From Emergomyces orientalis (Eukaryota > Ascomycota > Eurotiomycetes > Onygenales > Ajellomycetaceae), in the NCBI GenBank assembly GCA_002110485.1, contig MOWL01000002.1, forward strand, positions 124,001 to 188,000: a DNA stretch of 64,000 nucleotides, given 5' to 3'. The position numbers and the translations under genes are program-made. Each line of letters opens with the position of its first letter. The first letter of the stretch is position 1. Shown one piece after another: positions 1 to 11,584 of the stretch. The notes below the pieces were generated by a model. It did no database searches. It was not told the origin of the DNA and worked only from the letters and a program-made list of their open reading frames with translations.

Positions 1-1422
1 TCGGGCTAGCAACCCCTCCAAAGCTGAGTAAAGAGGATGAACGAAGTGCCGCTCTTGCTCGCAGAGCCCAACTAGGAGACTATGATGACGGTATGCTGTT
101 TGTTTACTCTTTGGTTCAAATATAATACAGACCTTGTGCTAATGTGACTTTTTGGCGCAATTACAGATCTAATCCTAGAACAACTTGCACGCAATAGGGT
201 CTTCCTTAGCGACAAAGGACTAGCAAAACTACGATTTTCCTTTGTAATCATCGTGGGATGCGGTGGTGTCGGCTCCCATGCTGCTGCCGCTTTGGCGCGC
301 TCAGGAGTGTCCCGGATCCGTCTGGTAGACTTCGATCAGGTCACCCTTTCATCGCTAAATCGACATGCTGTTGCGACCCTTTCAGATGTCGGTACACCAA
401 AAGTTCACTGTGTCCGGAAGAGACTGGAACAAATAGTGCCGTGGGTGCGGTTTGACTGCCGTGATGAACTGTATAGCGAATCCGCCGCAGATGCTCTCCT
501 CGGCCCTTGGAATATGCAAGGTGACAAAGAAACGAGGAAGCCAGACTTTGTTCTAGACTGTATTGATAACATTTCGTCCAAGGTCTCTCTTCTCCACTAC
601 TGTCATTCCCACAATATCCCCGTCATTTCCTCAATGGGTGCAGGGTGTAAATCCGATCCCACTCGCATCGCCATAGGTGATATCTCTTTGAGCGCCGAAG
701 ATCCCCTTTCCAGAAGTACACGGCGCCGATTGAAAGCTCTGGGAGTTGGTTCTGGCATCCCAGTGGTTTTCTCTACCGAAAAACCCGGACCTGGAAAGGC
801 TTCGTTACTCCCGCTGGCTGAGGAAGAGTTTGCAAAGGGGGAGGTAGGGGAGCTCGGCGTGCTCCCGGATTTTCGTGTGCGAATACTTCCCGTCATCGGG
901 ACAATGCCAGCTGTGTTTGGGTATACCCTCGCCAACCATGTCATCTGCGAAATATCTGGGTACCCCAACGAGTACAATGCAGGTGCCAAGGGCCGAGAAA
1001 AGATGTATGATAGTATCCTAGGAGCGCTGCAGGGGATGGAGGAACGCATAGCGAAGTTCGAATCTGGGCAAGACCCAGTCGGATTACGCATACCCATTAA
1101 TAAAGATGATGTCGCCTACCTGGTCGAGGAAGTGTGGAGGGGAAAGAGCGTCGTTACCGGCCTTGCTACGCGGCTGATGTTGGTGCGGTGGAAGCGGCCG
1201 GAGCATGGGTTTGGGCCCGATCCGTTCTGGGAAAAGGAAGGGCAGAGGGGAACGCGACTTGATCTGAAAGAACTTGTTTGCATGACCAAAGAGGAAGCGC
1301 TACGGCATGAACGGGAGGTCCTGAGGGGCGGTAAGGCCGTCGAAGACTTGTATGATGAGAAAGTAATTCGGAAGGTGGAGGAGCGGATACATGAGCAAGA
1401 AGTTTATGAACGATATAGATAG
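1..1422 (+). CDS. TCD1: tRNA threonylcarbamoyladenosine dehydratase (TcdA/Tcd1-like), 5' partial
   Basis: An E1-like (ThiF/MoeB superfamily) enzyme. Family knowledge: ATP-dependent cyclisation of t6A37 to ct6A in ANN-decoding tRNAs; the yeast paralogues Tcd1 and Tcd2 are associated with the mitochondrial outer membrane. The gene enters from the left edge, so the true start and any N-terminal membrane segment are not visible. Exons are 1-90 and 167-1422; the intron 91-166 begins GTATGC, ends TTACAG and has a CTAAT-type branch site near 139. The split reading DYDD|DLILEQLARN joins in frame. Visible signatures are the nucleotide-binding glycine loop VGCGGVGSHAA, the following acidic strand end RLVDFD, the SLNRHA segment, and VLDCIDN followed by SSMGAG. 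The C-terminal third is basic and charged, as in fungal members. It could be the orthologue of either yeast paralogue; filamentous fungi usually have one copy. Confidence 0.9.
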
Positions 1423-2752
1423 GTGAATGGATGGTATATAATATGAAGAGAATTTTGAATTGCTTTCTGAATTGCACGCATAGACTGATTGAATATTATA
1501 TTCGAATCTGCCACTCCTAATACCCTGCAAGCTCGCGTACGGTCATTGTTGAGGCGGTGGAAAACGATCGGGCCTCTTACCACATAATCTTTCTGGAGCT
1601 AAAAAAATAAAAATAAAAAATGGTCTGATCACTTTTGTAGGGTGGAGAAAATAGTAGGGATGTCATGCCGACCGGATCAATCTGGCATCCTTCATTACGA
1701 CACATGATCTGCGGATCTGATCTTTGTCTGTGCATTCTGTCCTGCGGAGGTTAAGCGCTACTATGCCTTTATTTTAGAAAATACCATTATCATTAGCGAT
1801 GAGTTTCTGCAGGGAGGGCCGCCATATGGCGAAAACTCAATTAATTTTGAAATTGAGAGCTTGATACTGACTCTGGAACCGAGAAAGGGATGGTGGTATA
1901 CTATATCTATCCTACAATGCAGCTGTAGGCGCTTTAGCCCAAGGAGCACAATATACATTCAGTTTGGTTGATTGATTGTCAACTCGGGAACTTGAACTTG
2001 CAATCCCATCATTTATTCTACTTTTCTTTTGTGGTCCTCTCCCGCCGCAATGTTGGGGTTCTAGCCTTTTTTTGCGCCCATCGCGTCCTTCGTGCTTGTG
2101 GCCAATGATAGTGAATCATATAGTTACAAAGAGGAGGTTCCAGTACATCGTGGCTGACATTGAAGTGGTCATGAGAAATCTGGCTGGCTGCCCTCAGGTA
2201 TGCATCCACTTGGTTCTCGGGCGGGTGTGATGGTTTGGAGGAATGTCCCTGACATTTTCTTCATGTAGGCAATGACGCTGAGAAGCCAAGTTACCAGGAT
2301 ACTTGCTCCCAAAGGACCAACCAAGTTCATGAAGCATCGGTTGCGATTCCTCTGGAAGAAGCGCCTTCTGCTTGGTGTATGAGGTTGTAATATCGCCTCC
2401 TTTATTTGCGTATTGACTTGCGACTGCGAGGTAGAGAGATGTACGAAGACGTAAAAAGGCGTAAAAAAACGTAGATCACTGGGCAATATACACCCCTTTT
2501 TCCTTCAGAAGGCAGGACGAAACGAGGGAAGTGCTAATCTTGCAGATATATATTTCATAGCAGCCCGAACAACTAATAGTCATGTCCAGCTTTAATACAC
2601 AGCGCATTTATATGCTCGATGCTGCTCAACTACTGCCGTCGAATCAGTCTCCCGGATAGACTCTTCCTGTTCGGAGCAGATACTTCTCGTTTAAAAGCTG
2701 GCTAGCGTATTGTGGCGGTAACCGTTAAAGAAAACAGTGGTGTGCTTGGGCG
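1423..2752. other. intergenic, no gene recognised
   Basis: 1.3 kb between two plus-strand genes. It presumably holds the 3' UTR of the dehydratase and the promoter and 5' UTR of the polyphosphatase gene. Short minus-strand open frames (about 2,018-2,486) contain one hydrophobic stretch but have no recognisable family, no convincing splice structure and no conserved motif, so I do not call them. Confidence 0.6.
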
Positions 2753-4437
2753 ATGTCTCCTTACGGAGCTCCAGCCAACAAATCAAACCACTATTCGAGA
2801 TTCAGGTCAAAACCTATCCACCGATCCGACCTTGAGAGCGTCGAAAAAGAGCCTGGCTATGGCAGGACACTAATAGACGAGGAGAAGTCGCTCGCCGAAA
2901 CCCCGCTGCGAGCGGAGTCTCCTTGGCGTGAAGCCTTAACGGACCGCGGGCGCCGTAGCTTCCGAAGCACTGACGGGCCGATGCCATCCTATCCACGACC
3001 ACCACCGCGTCCCTTCATCGGCTTCGTGACGAATGGCTGGAGGGCCACAGAACAAAAATACAGCAAGTTGGGGATAAATATGAAGCTCAACGGCTCTAAC
3101 TGCTGGCCCGCGCGCATGAAGGGTCTCCTCCCCATTGTTAGCGCCCCACGATTCCGTCGTTACATCATCGTCTATGTTATTCTGCTGTGGATATGCCTGG
3201 GTAGTTGGTTAGGGTTGATTTCTCCCCTCTTAAAAGAGCATAATGAGATATTAGAAGCCCTAGACCCGAGTTCTAGAGAAAAGGCCAAGGGCTGGTTTGG
3301 TTCGAATTCCCTGCCCAAGTTCAGCGACCTGGTGTATCTGAGAACGTTAGACCCTGCTCTACTACCCAGCGACAAAAAGCCCACCGCGGAAAACTCGAAA
3401 CGTAAACGGCTTATTGTGATTGGCGATGTTCATGGTTGTTTGGACGAATGTGAGCTATATACCCTTAACTATGGCATTTTTTGACGATACCCACCTAATT
3501 AATAAGTATTGATGTCTTTCTAACCCATCCTACGTGAAGTGGAAAGCCTTCTACAAAAAGCCAATTTCGACCACAAAAACGGGGACCATTTGATTTTTAC
3601 AGGTGACCTGATAGCAAAGGGGCCTAAGAGCACGGGAGTTGTTAATCTCGCACGCAAACACCATGCCTCCTGTGTCCGAGGAAACCATGAAGATCGTGTC
3701 CTTCTCACCCGTCGCGATATGAAGGCTGCAGCTTCGACCAGAAATAAGCATTCCGCAGACACCGAACCTGATAACGCGAATTATGATATAGAACCAGCTC
3801 GCAAGGAACAGACTCTTGCAAACGAATTGAGCGACGAACAAGCGGACTGGTTAGATGCATGCCCTGTGATCTTGAAAGTGGGGTCTATAAAAGGCATGGG
3901 CGAGGTAGTGGTCGTGCATGGAGGTCTGGTGCCGGGTGTAGAGCTGGACGACCAAGATCCCTCCACCGTCATGAGCATGCGGACCATTGATCTTTCGAGC
4001 CACGTCCCCAGCGCGTCGTCTAAGGGTGTTTCTTGGACAAAGGTATATCTCAATCGTCCTTCCTTTACCTTTGTTTGGCTCGCTTTCTCTACACTTCCAG
4101 CTGTGTTTTTATTTTATTTTACCAAGCTACTGTCCTACAAGGGTTGACTGACAATTCTCCCATCTTCCAGCTCTTCAACAAGCATCAAAGCATGCTAGCT
4201 GTAGCTCGACAATATGCACCTTCGGGAGAAAGGGTCCGATATTCAAGTGCAACAACTGTAATATACGGCCATGATTCGAACCGTTCGCCTTCCCTGAAGA
4301 AGTATACCAAGGGTTTGGACACAGGTTGTGTCAAGGGTGGGAAACTTTCTGCAATGATCATCAAGGATGGCGGCTATAGCCACATCGAGAGCGTAAAGTG
4401 CAAAGATTATACAACGAAACAAAAAGCGAAACACTGA
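2753..4437 (+). CDS. PPN2: Ppn2-type metallophosphoesterase (vacuolar endopolyphosphatase family)
   Basis: Calcineurin-like metallophosphoesterase, predicted 488 aa, single-pass membrane protein. Family knowledge: yeast Ppn2 is a vacuolar Zn-dependent endopolyphosphatase that cuts inorganic polyphosphate. Exons are 2753-3449, 3540-4042 and 4171-4437. Intron 1 interrupts just after the first metal motif (GTGAGC donor, CTAAC branch); intron 2 has donor GTATAT and acceptor TTCCAG with a GACTGAC branch. A hydrophobic segment at residues about 137-157 follows a Pro/Arg-rich N-terminal tail of about 130 residues, fitting a signal-anchor with a lumenal catalytic domain. Metal-site motifs appear in order: GDVHGC (about 224-229), TGDL (253-256), GNHED (280-284), VHGG (358-361) and YGHDS (432-436). 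All expected catalytic motifs are intact. Start chosen at the only upstream in-frame ATG near a plausible leader. Confidence 0.88.
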
Positions 4438-6296
4438 GCATCATTTCGTTGCCCCATAATCATTTTAATTGTTAGATATTTTTTTTTCGCTGCAAGGGTT
4501 GAAACGTTCTTCATACCCTTTTTTTTTTACACCTTGGCCTCGATGGAATTTGGGTTTAAGATTTCATTCTTCATTTATTCAATTTCGTTCTTGTCTTCAT
4601 TTTTCTTTCTTTCTTCCTTCATTTCTTTTTCTAATTTTATTTGCTCGCGTAATTGTGCATGCCCAGTTTCTATCCATGAGTTGGATATTTCTCACACAAC
4701 ATGCTCCATATACTCGCTAGGTATTTTCAACCTAAATTTTACTGTCTTGTATTTTATTTTATTTTATTTTATTTAACATTTTGTCTTATACTTACGCACA
4801 TGCATCACCATTTCGCGACGAATACACATGCTGCTAACCAGCATTAATACGCATATATATGTTCTATTACTCTTCAACCATTTACACTGTTCTGTTAGCC
4901 TTTTCAGCTCTTTTCGCCAACCTTACTTCTTAGTTTTGCGTTTAGGTTCACATCAATAGACTTTTACTTGTTTTCACAGGATTGAGGTATTACATGTACA
5001 TACATAGAGTTCATTTCCCGTCTTCTTTTCTGTTGATACTTCTCTTATCAGAACAATCTGGTTGATATTAAATTGTTGCTGAATTTCTAGCTGATGAAGC
5101 CCGGTGGATGTTCGCCACTCGAAGATGACGACCGACAACTCCGCTATTTACGCCCGAAAGCTCTGCAGCGGGTGTGACGGGTAAACAATGGCCTGGTACG
5201 AGCGTGAAACTAAGTGGGGAGGATAGAAAACAGCCTGTTGGCACCAGTAGGATGTTGAACTTCAAGTCTTCGGGAATAGGCTCTGGGTTCTCCCTGTCGG
5301 AACGACGAGATGATCAGAATCGGATGTAGGGGGTTAAGAAATGCTCTCTTGCTCGTTTCGTACTAGGTAAAGGGTAACACACCTATATCCACATCCTATC
5401 TCGGAACTTTTGGTTTCTTATTTTTTTATTTTAGTTTACTATGTTAGGGAGTATCCACCGTTTCTGGATGTTTCCTCTACACGGCTCCGTGCATTGTACC
5501 TGATGTTCCCTACGTGTGTATGACATGTATAGGGACCATTGTACTTACACAGAACAAGGGAACGATGGTACGCCCGTCAAAATAAAGACTATGGTAACTT
5601 CAGCGGGACGACCCGTCCCGGACACCACCACAATCATATATAAAAAATCCACTCCTGCTTATCGAACCACATTAAGATGCCCGGGTAGATTAATTTTAAC
5701 TATTCAAAAGGTCTCTGCCGTGATGATAATTAAAGTGACCAATTGTGGTGTGTACATCTGCATTCCCCGCCCTTCTCCTTTGACATGCCATAGAATGCTA
5801 GAGTTCGATCCTACAAGTATAGATCAACGAAACGAAAAATCGTGTGGCATTTTGGCCTAAATGTATGTACATGTAGACGTAGTCAAGCCGGGTTGGGAAA
5901 TATTAGGGGAGGATATTGCGGGGTGGGGGGGATAAAATATGGAAGGCCATTGACAATAAATCAAAAGGGAAATTGTCATGTTAAAAGCTGCTATGTAATT
6001 TGAGCCATTCGAGTTATAAATACAAAAGGGAGAGCGGGCGTACATTAGCTAAATAAGGAAATGGGATGAACATAAATCATTAGAGAAGAAAAGGGGTATA
6101 TTATCCACAACCCTTCATTCAATATAACAGGGCAAAATAGTAGCTGAAAAAAAATCACAAAATAAAATCAAAATAAAACCAAAAATAAAAAAATAAAAAC
6201 CAAGGACAAAATGATGAGAGAAGAAGGGGATATAGAACAGTTTTTAGAATTCCGTTCGATTGCGTTGACGAAAATATAAAAGGAATGAATATTGAC
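4438..6296. other. intergenic between convergent genes, T-rich, no gene
   Basis: 1.86 kb between the convergent polyphosphatase and MARVEL-like genes. The first 350 bases are strongly pyrimidine-rich, as expected for 3' UTR DNA, and contain a pentanucleotide repeat. An open frame of 114 codons at 5,516-5,860 has no recognisable domain. No RNA gene seen. Confidence 0.55.
4751..4774. repeat. (ATTTT)n microsatellite
   Basis: Nearly five tandem copies of ATTTT, about 315 bases after the polyphosphatase stop codon, within the T-rich downstream region. Confidence 0.9.
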
Positions 6297-7288
6297 CTAG
6301 ATCCCAGGTTGCTTAACAGGCTTTGATTGGCTTCCATCACAGTTAGTGCAGGGAAGTGAAGGTGGCCATTTAGACAGCATGACGGCGGCCCCAAAACCGG
6401 CGGCGGCTATCATTGTATAAAGTTTTTGCTTAGTACTGGAAAAACCATTTAAAAAGCAAAAATGGGGTTTGTAGGTGAAGGCGCAACTTTTTAGGATGAC
6501 CCCGCAAGTAGAAATCGAAAAGAAGTACTTACGTTCTAAGCCCATCGCCGGCGACGGGATGGCGGTCCCGGGTGCGGCGAGTAAACCATACACCCTGAAG
6601 AGGATTATATTTTAGTATTCCGTCGGATTGCGAAGTAAAATACAAGGGGTTGGAAGCAAAGATAGGTACTAGAATGAGACTATGACAAGAAGAAGGCACG
6701 TACCACAATCGCAGAAACAAGCCATAGAATCGCTGAGATGAAGCTGAATGCCTCAACAGCCTTCCAACGATCGAATACGCCGCCGTCGGTTATGTGGCCC
6801 CAATCGAAAGTCGCTCCGCAGTTCATTTTGTTGAGGGCGTTTACAAGCACACCAAACGCGGCAAACCACGCAAATGATACGAGGAGGTCCCCTATTATCG
6901 TTGATTAGCGCGGTACTACGGTATACCCGAAAGATACTATCAGGCGCGCATAGCCCGAGAGTACGGGAGAGTACGGAGTTGTATACCTATCCAGGAAGTG
7001 AAAGATTGGGCAAAAGGTATGAGCCAAATAATTGCAAGCAGCAATGATATTCCTGCTACTACAATAGTGTAAATCCACCGGCCGTTTGGAAATGCATCGG
7101 CGTCATCAAAGTGAGCTAGATCGTTACCGATGATGCCGGCCACAACCTAAATTAGGTAGTGTTAACCAAAGTTATATGTGGGAAGGATAGATATAGCCAC
7201 TGGGAATTATAACATAACCACTTACAGCAGCGCAGCCGATCTCTCCTATACGGAGGATGATCGAAATCAGTCGAGAGAAGATAGGCAT
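6297..7288 (-). CDS. four-pass MARVEL-like integral membrane protein
   Basis: Predicted 203 aa from five exons (minus-strand order): 7288-7226, 7146-6987, 6891-6704, 6594-6533, 6435-6297. All junctions join in frame: GCT|GTAAGT, G|GTATAC, GTG|GTACGT and AC|GTAAGT donors, with TTTAG, AATAG, TTCAG and TCCAG acceptors. Four hydrophobic spans lie at residues about 6-28, 46-67, 76-94 and 117-141. The fourth contains the fungal MARVEL-type run RWKAVEAFSF followed by LWLVSAIVGVW, and a basic RRTR patch follows on the cytosolic side. The loop between spans 3 and 4 has MNCG. Family knowledge: fungal MARVEL-like proteins are small plasma-membrane or endosomal tetraspanners of mostly unknown role. The C-terminal 45 residues contain a CTNC pair. 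Membrane topology is clear; the family name is inference from the span-4 motif. Confidence 0.75.
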
Positions 7289-8968
7289 TGTGGCTGATAG
7301 CGTATTGGTGATATATCTCTTAATGAGTACAGCACTTTATTTCTAACTGGCTTAATCGATGTCGTTTGCAATGAGTATGCTTTGGCTGATAAGTTTGACT
7401 CTCAGTGTAGTGTCAGGGGCATTTTAGGCTGCGCCGAATAACGAATGCACGGCTAAGTGCGGATTAAAGTGAATGGTTTAAAAATGTTATTTGAGACTTC
7501 TCAATAATGGAAAGAGTACAATAGAATATAAACAGGGAGAAAATGGGGGACAATCCCGACATATATACTACGTTGCTGAAAAAAAGCTGGCAACCCAGTA
7601 ACTAATATATGGTTCATCAGAGAACTCATAGCGCACATGTGACGCAACAATGCTGTCAAATAGTACAGATGCGAGAGCGCTACAAATAATAATACAGTAG
7701 GATATTTGTAAATCCCCACTGCAGTTATCCAAGCAAACATTCTTGCTCCTAAGATATTTCTGAAGAATCAGTTGACAAATTTGTTATGACGAATGCCACG
7801 ATGACGTAGTTGCTGTGGCTTGCCAACCATTTGGCATTAATCCTTGCCTTATATAGATATCCAATATTAAGAGGTTGCCAGCGCAGAGACAACTGCAAGG
7901 TGTTGAGCAGCCATTGTGAGGCTACAGCCAATATCTGCGCGACAAATAGTAAAAGACCTTGTGTTTCCGCATCTCGGGTTGGAATGAAGGAAACCATACT
8001 GGGTAACTCCCCGGTCAGTGTTAGGTCGAGCAATCAATGTCCTGGATCCTGACATTCTCGACGCCGTCCATAAATTCGGTAGAAAACAAATTAGTGTGGC
8101 GAAGTCGACCAGCCCATGAGCCTCCTATGATAATTGGTCGAAAGCCAACTTTATCCGCCTGTCAACGTCCTTGAATGGAGGATGAATGCAATCTTTCCTT
8201 TTGTCTTCGGCGGTTTACTAGCGTTAATCCCCATCATCTTTGTGAACGTGGAAACAAGTATCCATCCACACTGGTACATGACGAGTTATTTTCCTTGTCC
8301 GGGTCCATGGTTCTGGCGAGAGTGGATACAATCATGGATGCTAGCCAATGCTTGGGATATATTTGTTATCCACCAGCCGGTGGTTTGCTTGGGGGCATGG
8401 TGCATGGTGTTAGACTGCTAGAAAACTTGATAAAAAGATGGTTCTAATTTCCGCAAAATGTTCGCTTTACCCAATGAGTTTCTAGGTTTGGTAAATACTT
8501 GGAAAACTCGGTATTGGGGTATAATCCTTATATGTAAGTTGTAGAGAGGGTTGGTTGTGATGGATAGAAAGTACCTAACTAAGGGTCAGACGCCTAAACC
8601 CAACATGGTTAGAGCTCTGATTAGTCAGCCATCCTCAACGCTCATTACCTAGTCCGAAGCACAGACCATCGCGTCGTTCTTTAAGCGGAAATATTTCAGA
8701 TCTGGGCAACCATCGCGCATGGATCATTAAACGACGATAGGGACTCGTTGCATTGTTCATGCAGAAGAGTTTGTGAGATATTGATTCTTTGCTCTACCAA
8801 TCTCTCGAGGCAGCTGGCGCTCTTCCCTTTTGTCAAGTCTTTCGACTTTTTTGTTGAAACATTGGCCCCTGAGAGGTACGCGCCTACGCCGCAATTTTGC
8901 CGTTGAGCCCAAGGCTCCTCAGCCTACGGTTCTCGCCACCCTACCGGCGAGTTATTGCGAAAGCAAAT
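7289..8968. other. divergent intergenic region with possible gene relics
   Basis: 1.68 kb between divergently transcribed MARVEL-like and NSE4 genes. Minus-strand frames at 7,501-7,740 and 7,749-8,033 encode hydrophobic stretches that would abut if one stop and a frame change were ignored. Further upstream on the same strand (about 8,100-8,140) is a short run reading FRPIIIGGSWAG, reminiscent of a dinucleotide-binding loop. I could not build an intact gene or name a family. The last 450 bases presumably carry the NSE4 promoter. Confidence 0.4.
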
Positions 8969-10519
8969 ATGTCTTCTGGGGACTCCCCAAGTCGTAGCGG
9001 CAGCCCCGCGTCCCCAACAGTGGGATCGTCGGACCAAGTGACGCCCTCTCCTTCCCCTTCTTTCTCCTCAGACAAAGAGAATCAGACTTCGGCTAGGCAG
9101 TCAGACAAAAGAAAAACCGCCCATCTAGCACCTCAATCGACACAAACCCCTCAAGCAATGGCGGACGCGTCGAATAAGAGGCGAAGGTTATCGGAAAAAG
9201 GGATAGCAGATCGCCAGAACCAGGCTACAACCCGAAGACGGCCACGACATATTCAGGATACGGATCTATATGACCCCGATCAGGACCCGGAAGAACGTAG
9301 GAAGGTTCGAAAGGGATTTAGAGACCTTGTAACCAATTTGAACGGTACGACGCTTTTGCACACTAGGGTAAATATGATGTAATTATACTGATTGTTTCGC
9401 ATAGATTCTCGCGCGGAATACCTCCAACCGGGCTCGGACGGTATACGCACAACACTGGATAAAGCAAACGAGCTGTACAAATCTGTGAAACAAACCTCAG
9501 ATGCAACCATAGATTCTCGGCTGCTCGTGTCGGCGGCCGATTTGTCATACAGGCGCACCGCACAAGCGGTTTTAGGCGATGGTGAGACTGGTGTTGACGT
9601 GGACGAGTTTGTGTCCAAGTGCATTTCATTCATGCGCCAAGGACCGAGAGGGGAGGAGCCTTCCTTTTCCAGCACACAGAGACGGCGCCGTCGCGTTACG
9701 GGCAACGATCCCACAGAGGAAGAGAGCGACGAAGAAGGAGATCCACTTAACTGGGACTGGCTTGGTCGGAAAGCTTGCTTCCCTAATAACCTACGTCCGG
9801 CTCTTTCTGGGTTTCTACTCGGCCCCCTATCAGTACAGAAAAGGTTTCGGCAACAAAGCCAAAGAAGAGCTAGACAAGAGCGGGTGGACCCTAATCAACT
9901 TGACAGACCCCACGAGCTAAAAGAAACGGACATTGACAAACACGAAACTTCGAACTTGACTGCCATGTGCACTGATATTAGAGAGCTTCTGGCAAAAACC
10001 CAGACGCACGGTGAGGCACTTGTTAATGAAGAACTTTCCCAAATGGGCCCTGATGTTTCGGAGGACATGGTCAAAAAAGTGATGAGTAAACATGCCATTT
10101 CAGATGATGGCGGCGTGCCTTTGTTCCGTTTCTGCATAAATCCAAAATCCTTCGGACAGACGGTTGAAAACCTCTTCTATATCAGCTTTTTGGTTCGCGA
10201 CGGAAGCGTTGGTATATCATTGGACAGCAATGAACTTCCTACTCTACGTAAGTGAACTTTCCTATGGCCAATGCTACCAAGTTTCTAATCTTCGGAAGTG
10301 GCTGCTAACCTTTTCCTTCTAGTCCCGTCTCAACCTGCTGCACCTTCTGAAGCGCAGGCCAAAAAACTGAAAAAACACCAAACCGTTTTTAGCCTTGATT
10401 TTGAGACATGGGAAAATCTAATCGAAGTATTCGATATTCAAGAACCCTTGATACCGCACCGGAGCGACGAGGCAACGGAACCAGCAAATCGAGAAATGCT
10501 TGCTGGATGGCACGGTTAG
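8969..10519 (+). CDS. NSE4: Nse4, delta-kleisin subunit of the Smc5/6 complex
   Basis: Predicted 471 aa. Family knowledge: Nse4 is the kleisin that bridges the Smc5 and Smc6 heads and binds Nse1-Nse3 in the nucleus, for DNA repair and replication-fork maintenance. Exons are 8969-9344, 9405-10247 and 10323-10519; introns have donors GTACGA and GTAAGT and acceptors CATAG and TCTAG. The first 105 residues are a Ser/Pro-rich disordered tail with a KRR-type basic patch. The conserved N-terminal region runs from RKVRKGFRDL through NELYKSVKQTSDATIDSR, the kleisin helix region; RTAQAVLGDG follows. The C-terminal winged-helix signature VPLFRFCINPKSFGQTVENL lies at about residue 363, followed by FYISFLVRDG. 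The start is the first in-frame ATG; the frame stays open upstream but without an ATG. Confidence 0.92.
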
Positions 10520-11584
10520 GAGGGCATAGGCTCCAATCATCGTTACTTGTCCCGTTTTATATTGATATTTGCTGGCGGCTTGTTGTTTGACTTCTCTTCT
10601 TTATCATTTGATTCCCCTTACTTTTGTTGCTTTGCGATTCACATTTCTTTTTGTGATCTTCTTGGTGCCTTACTATTACCCTCATTTTATACTTATTATT
10701 CGACTGTATGATAGATTCGTACCCTGCTTATATTATCGATATTTAATCTATTCACATTTCGGAAACTGCGCTCTCCTCGAAATTCTGAAAATAGATACAT
10801 TTGATGAGACGGCTGGCCTTCTATCCTGCTTTCTGGCAACGTGTAGAGTTGGATGTGCGTCGATAGTTACCGCTACAAGTATATGTGCTGTGCATACAAA
10901 ATCAACAAAATCACAATTATTCATGTGCCTGCGCCAATTCTATTCATATACAGAAGGTATTTAACCCTTGGAAACATCTTTTACCATTATTGATATCAAT
11001 ACAGCTGCTACGAATAATTGGCGTAGGAAGTAATGTGTAGCTTCCTCGGCAACTACTGTTGTGATGAAATTTCGTTCTCCAAAAGATTAACTTACTACGT
11101 CATTGTGATCGTTGGGGACTGGCAAATACCTGAATGATGGCCTGACCCGCACTAAATATAATCAGCAACTTGACAAGCAAGTTGACTGCTATAAATAATT
11201 CTTTTGATATCAGTTACTCCGAACATGTGACAACTTACTTTCGACAGCTTCTTGAATATCGAGTTCAATGATTAATTAATGTTTTTCCCCAAGCCGAGCA
11301 ATTCCGTGTTTCCAAATAAAGCTCCGACGAACACGGTCTATTTTCCTCCTCGGGGCATCGTTCAATTCTGTTCATATTTCTCTACATTAACCCCTTGGGT
11401 AACTGGTTTGTTAAATAGGCGTTGTTTCCACCAGTATATTCTCCTCACGAAAACAAACCCATGCTTCATTACCAATAGCCTTGTCTCTCAAGTAATACGT
11501 CACCCAAAAAACTTCCGCCAGACCCTCAATTTCCGTCCACCGTCTCTCAAACAATTGGCATCGGGGTCACTTTTATTCAGCACG
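10520..11584. other. intergenic, with in-frame open leader before the DUF4336 gene
   Basis: About 1.07 kb. The first part is T-rich probable 3' UTR of NSE4. From an ATG at 11,279 the frame is open for 102 codons straight into the next gene. It could be an N-terminal extension or an open 5' UTR (see findings). No other gene seen. Confidence 0.5.

Noticed and set aside
2018..2486. Minus-strand frames with one hydrophobic segment between the first two genes
   Set aside because: Too short, overlapping in different phases, and no splice sites giving a coherent product.
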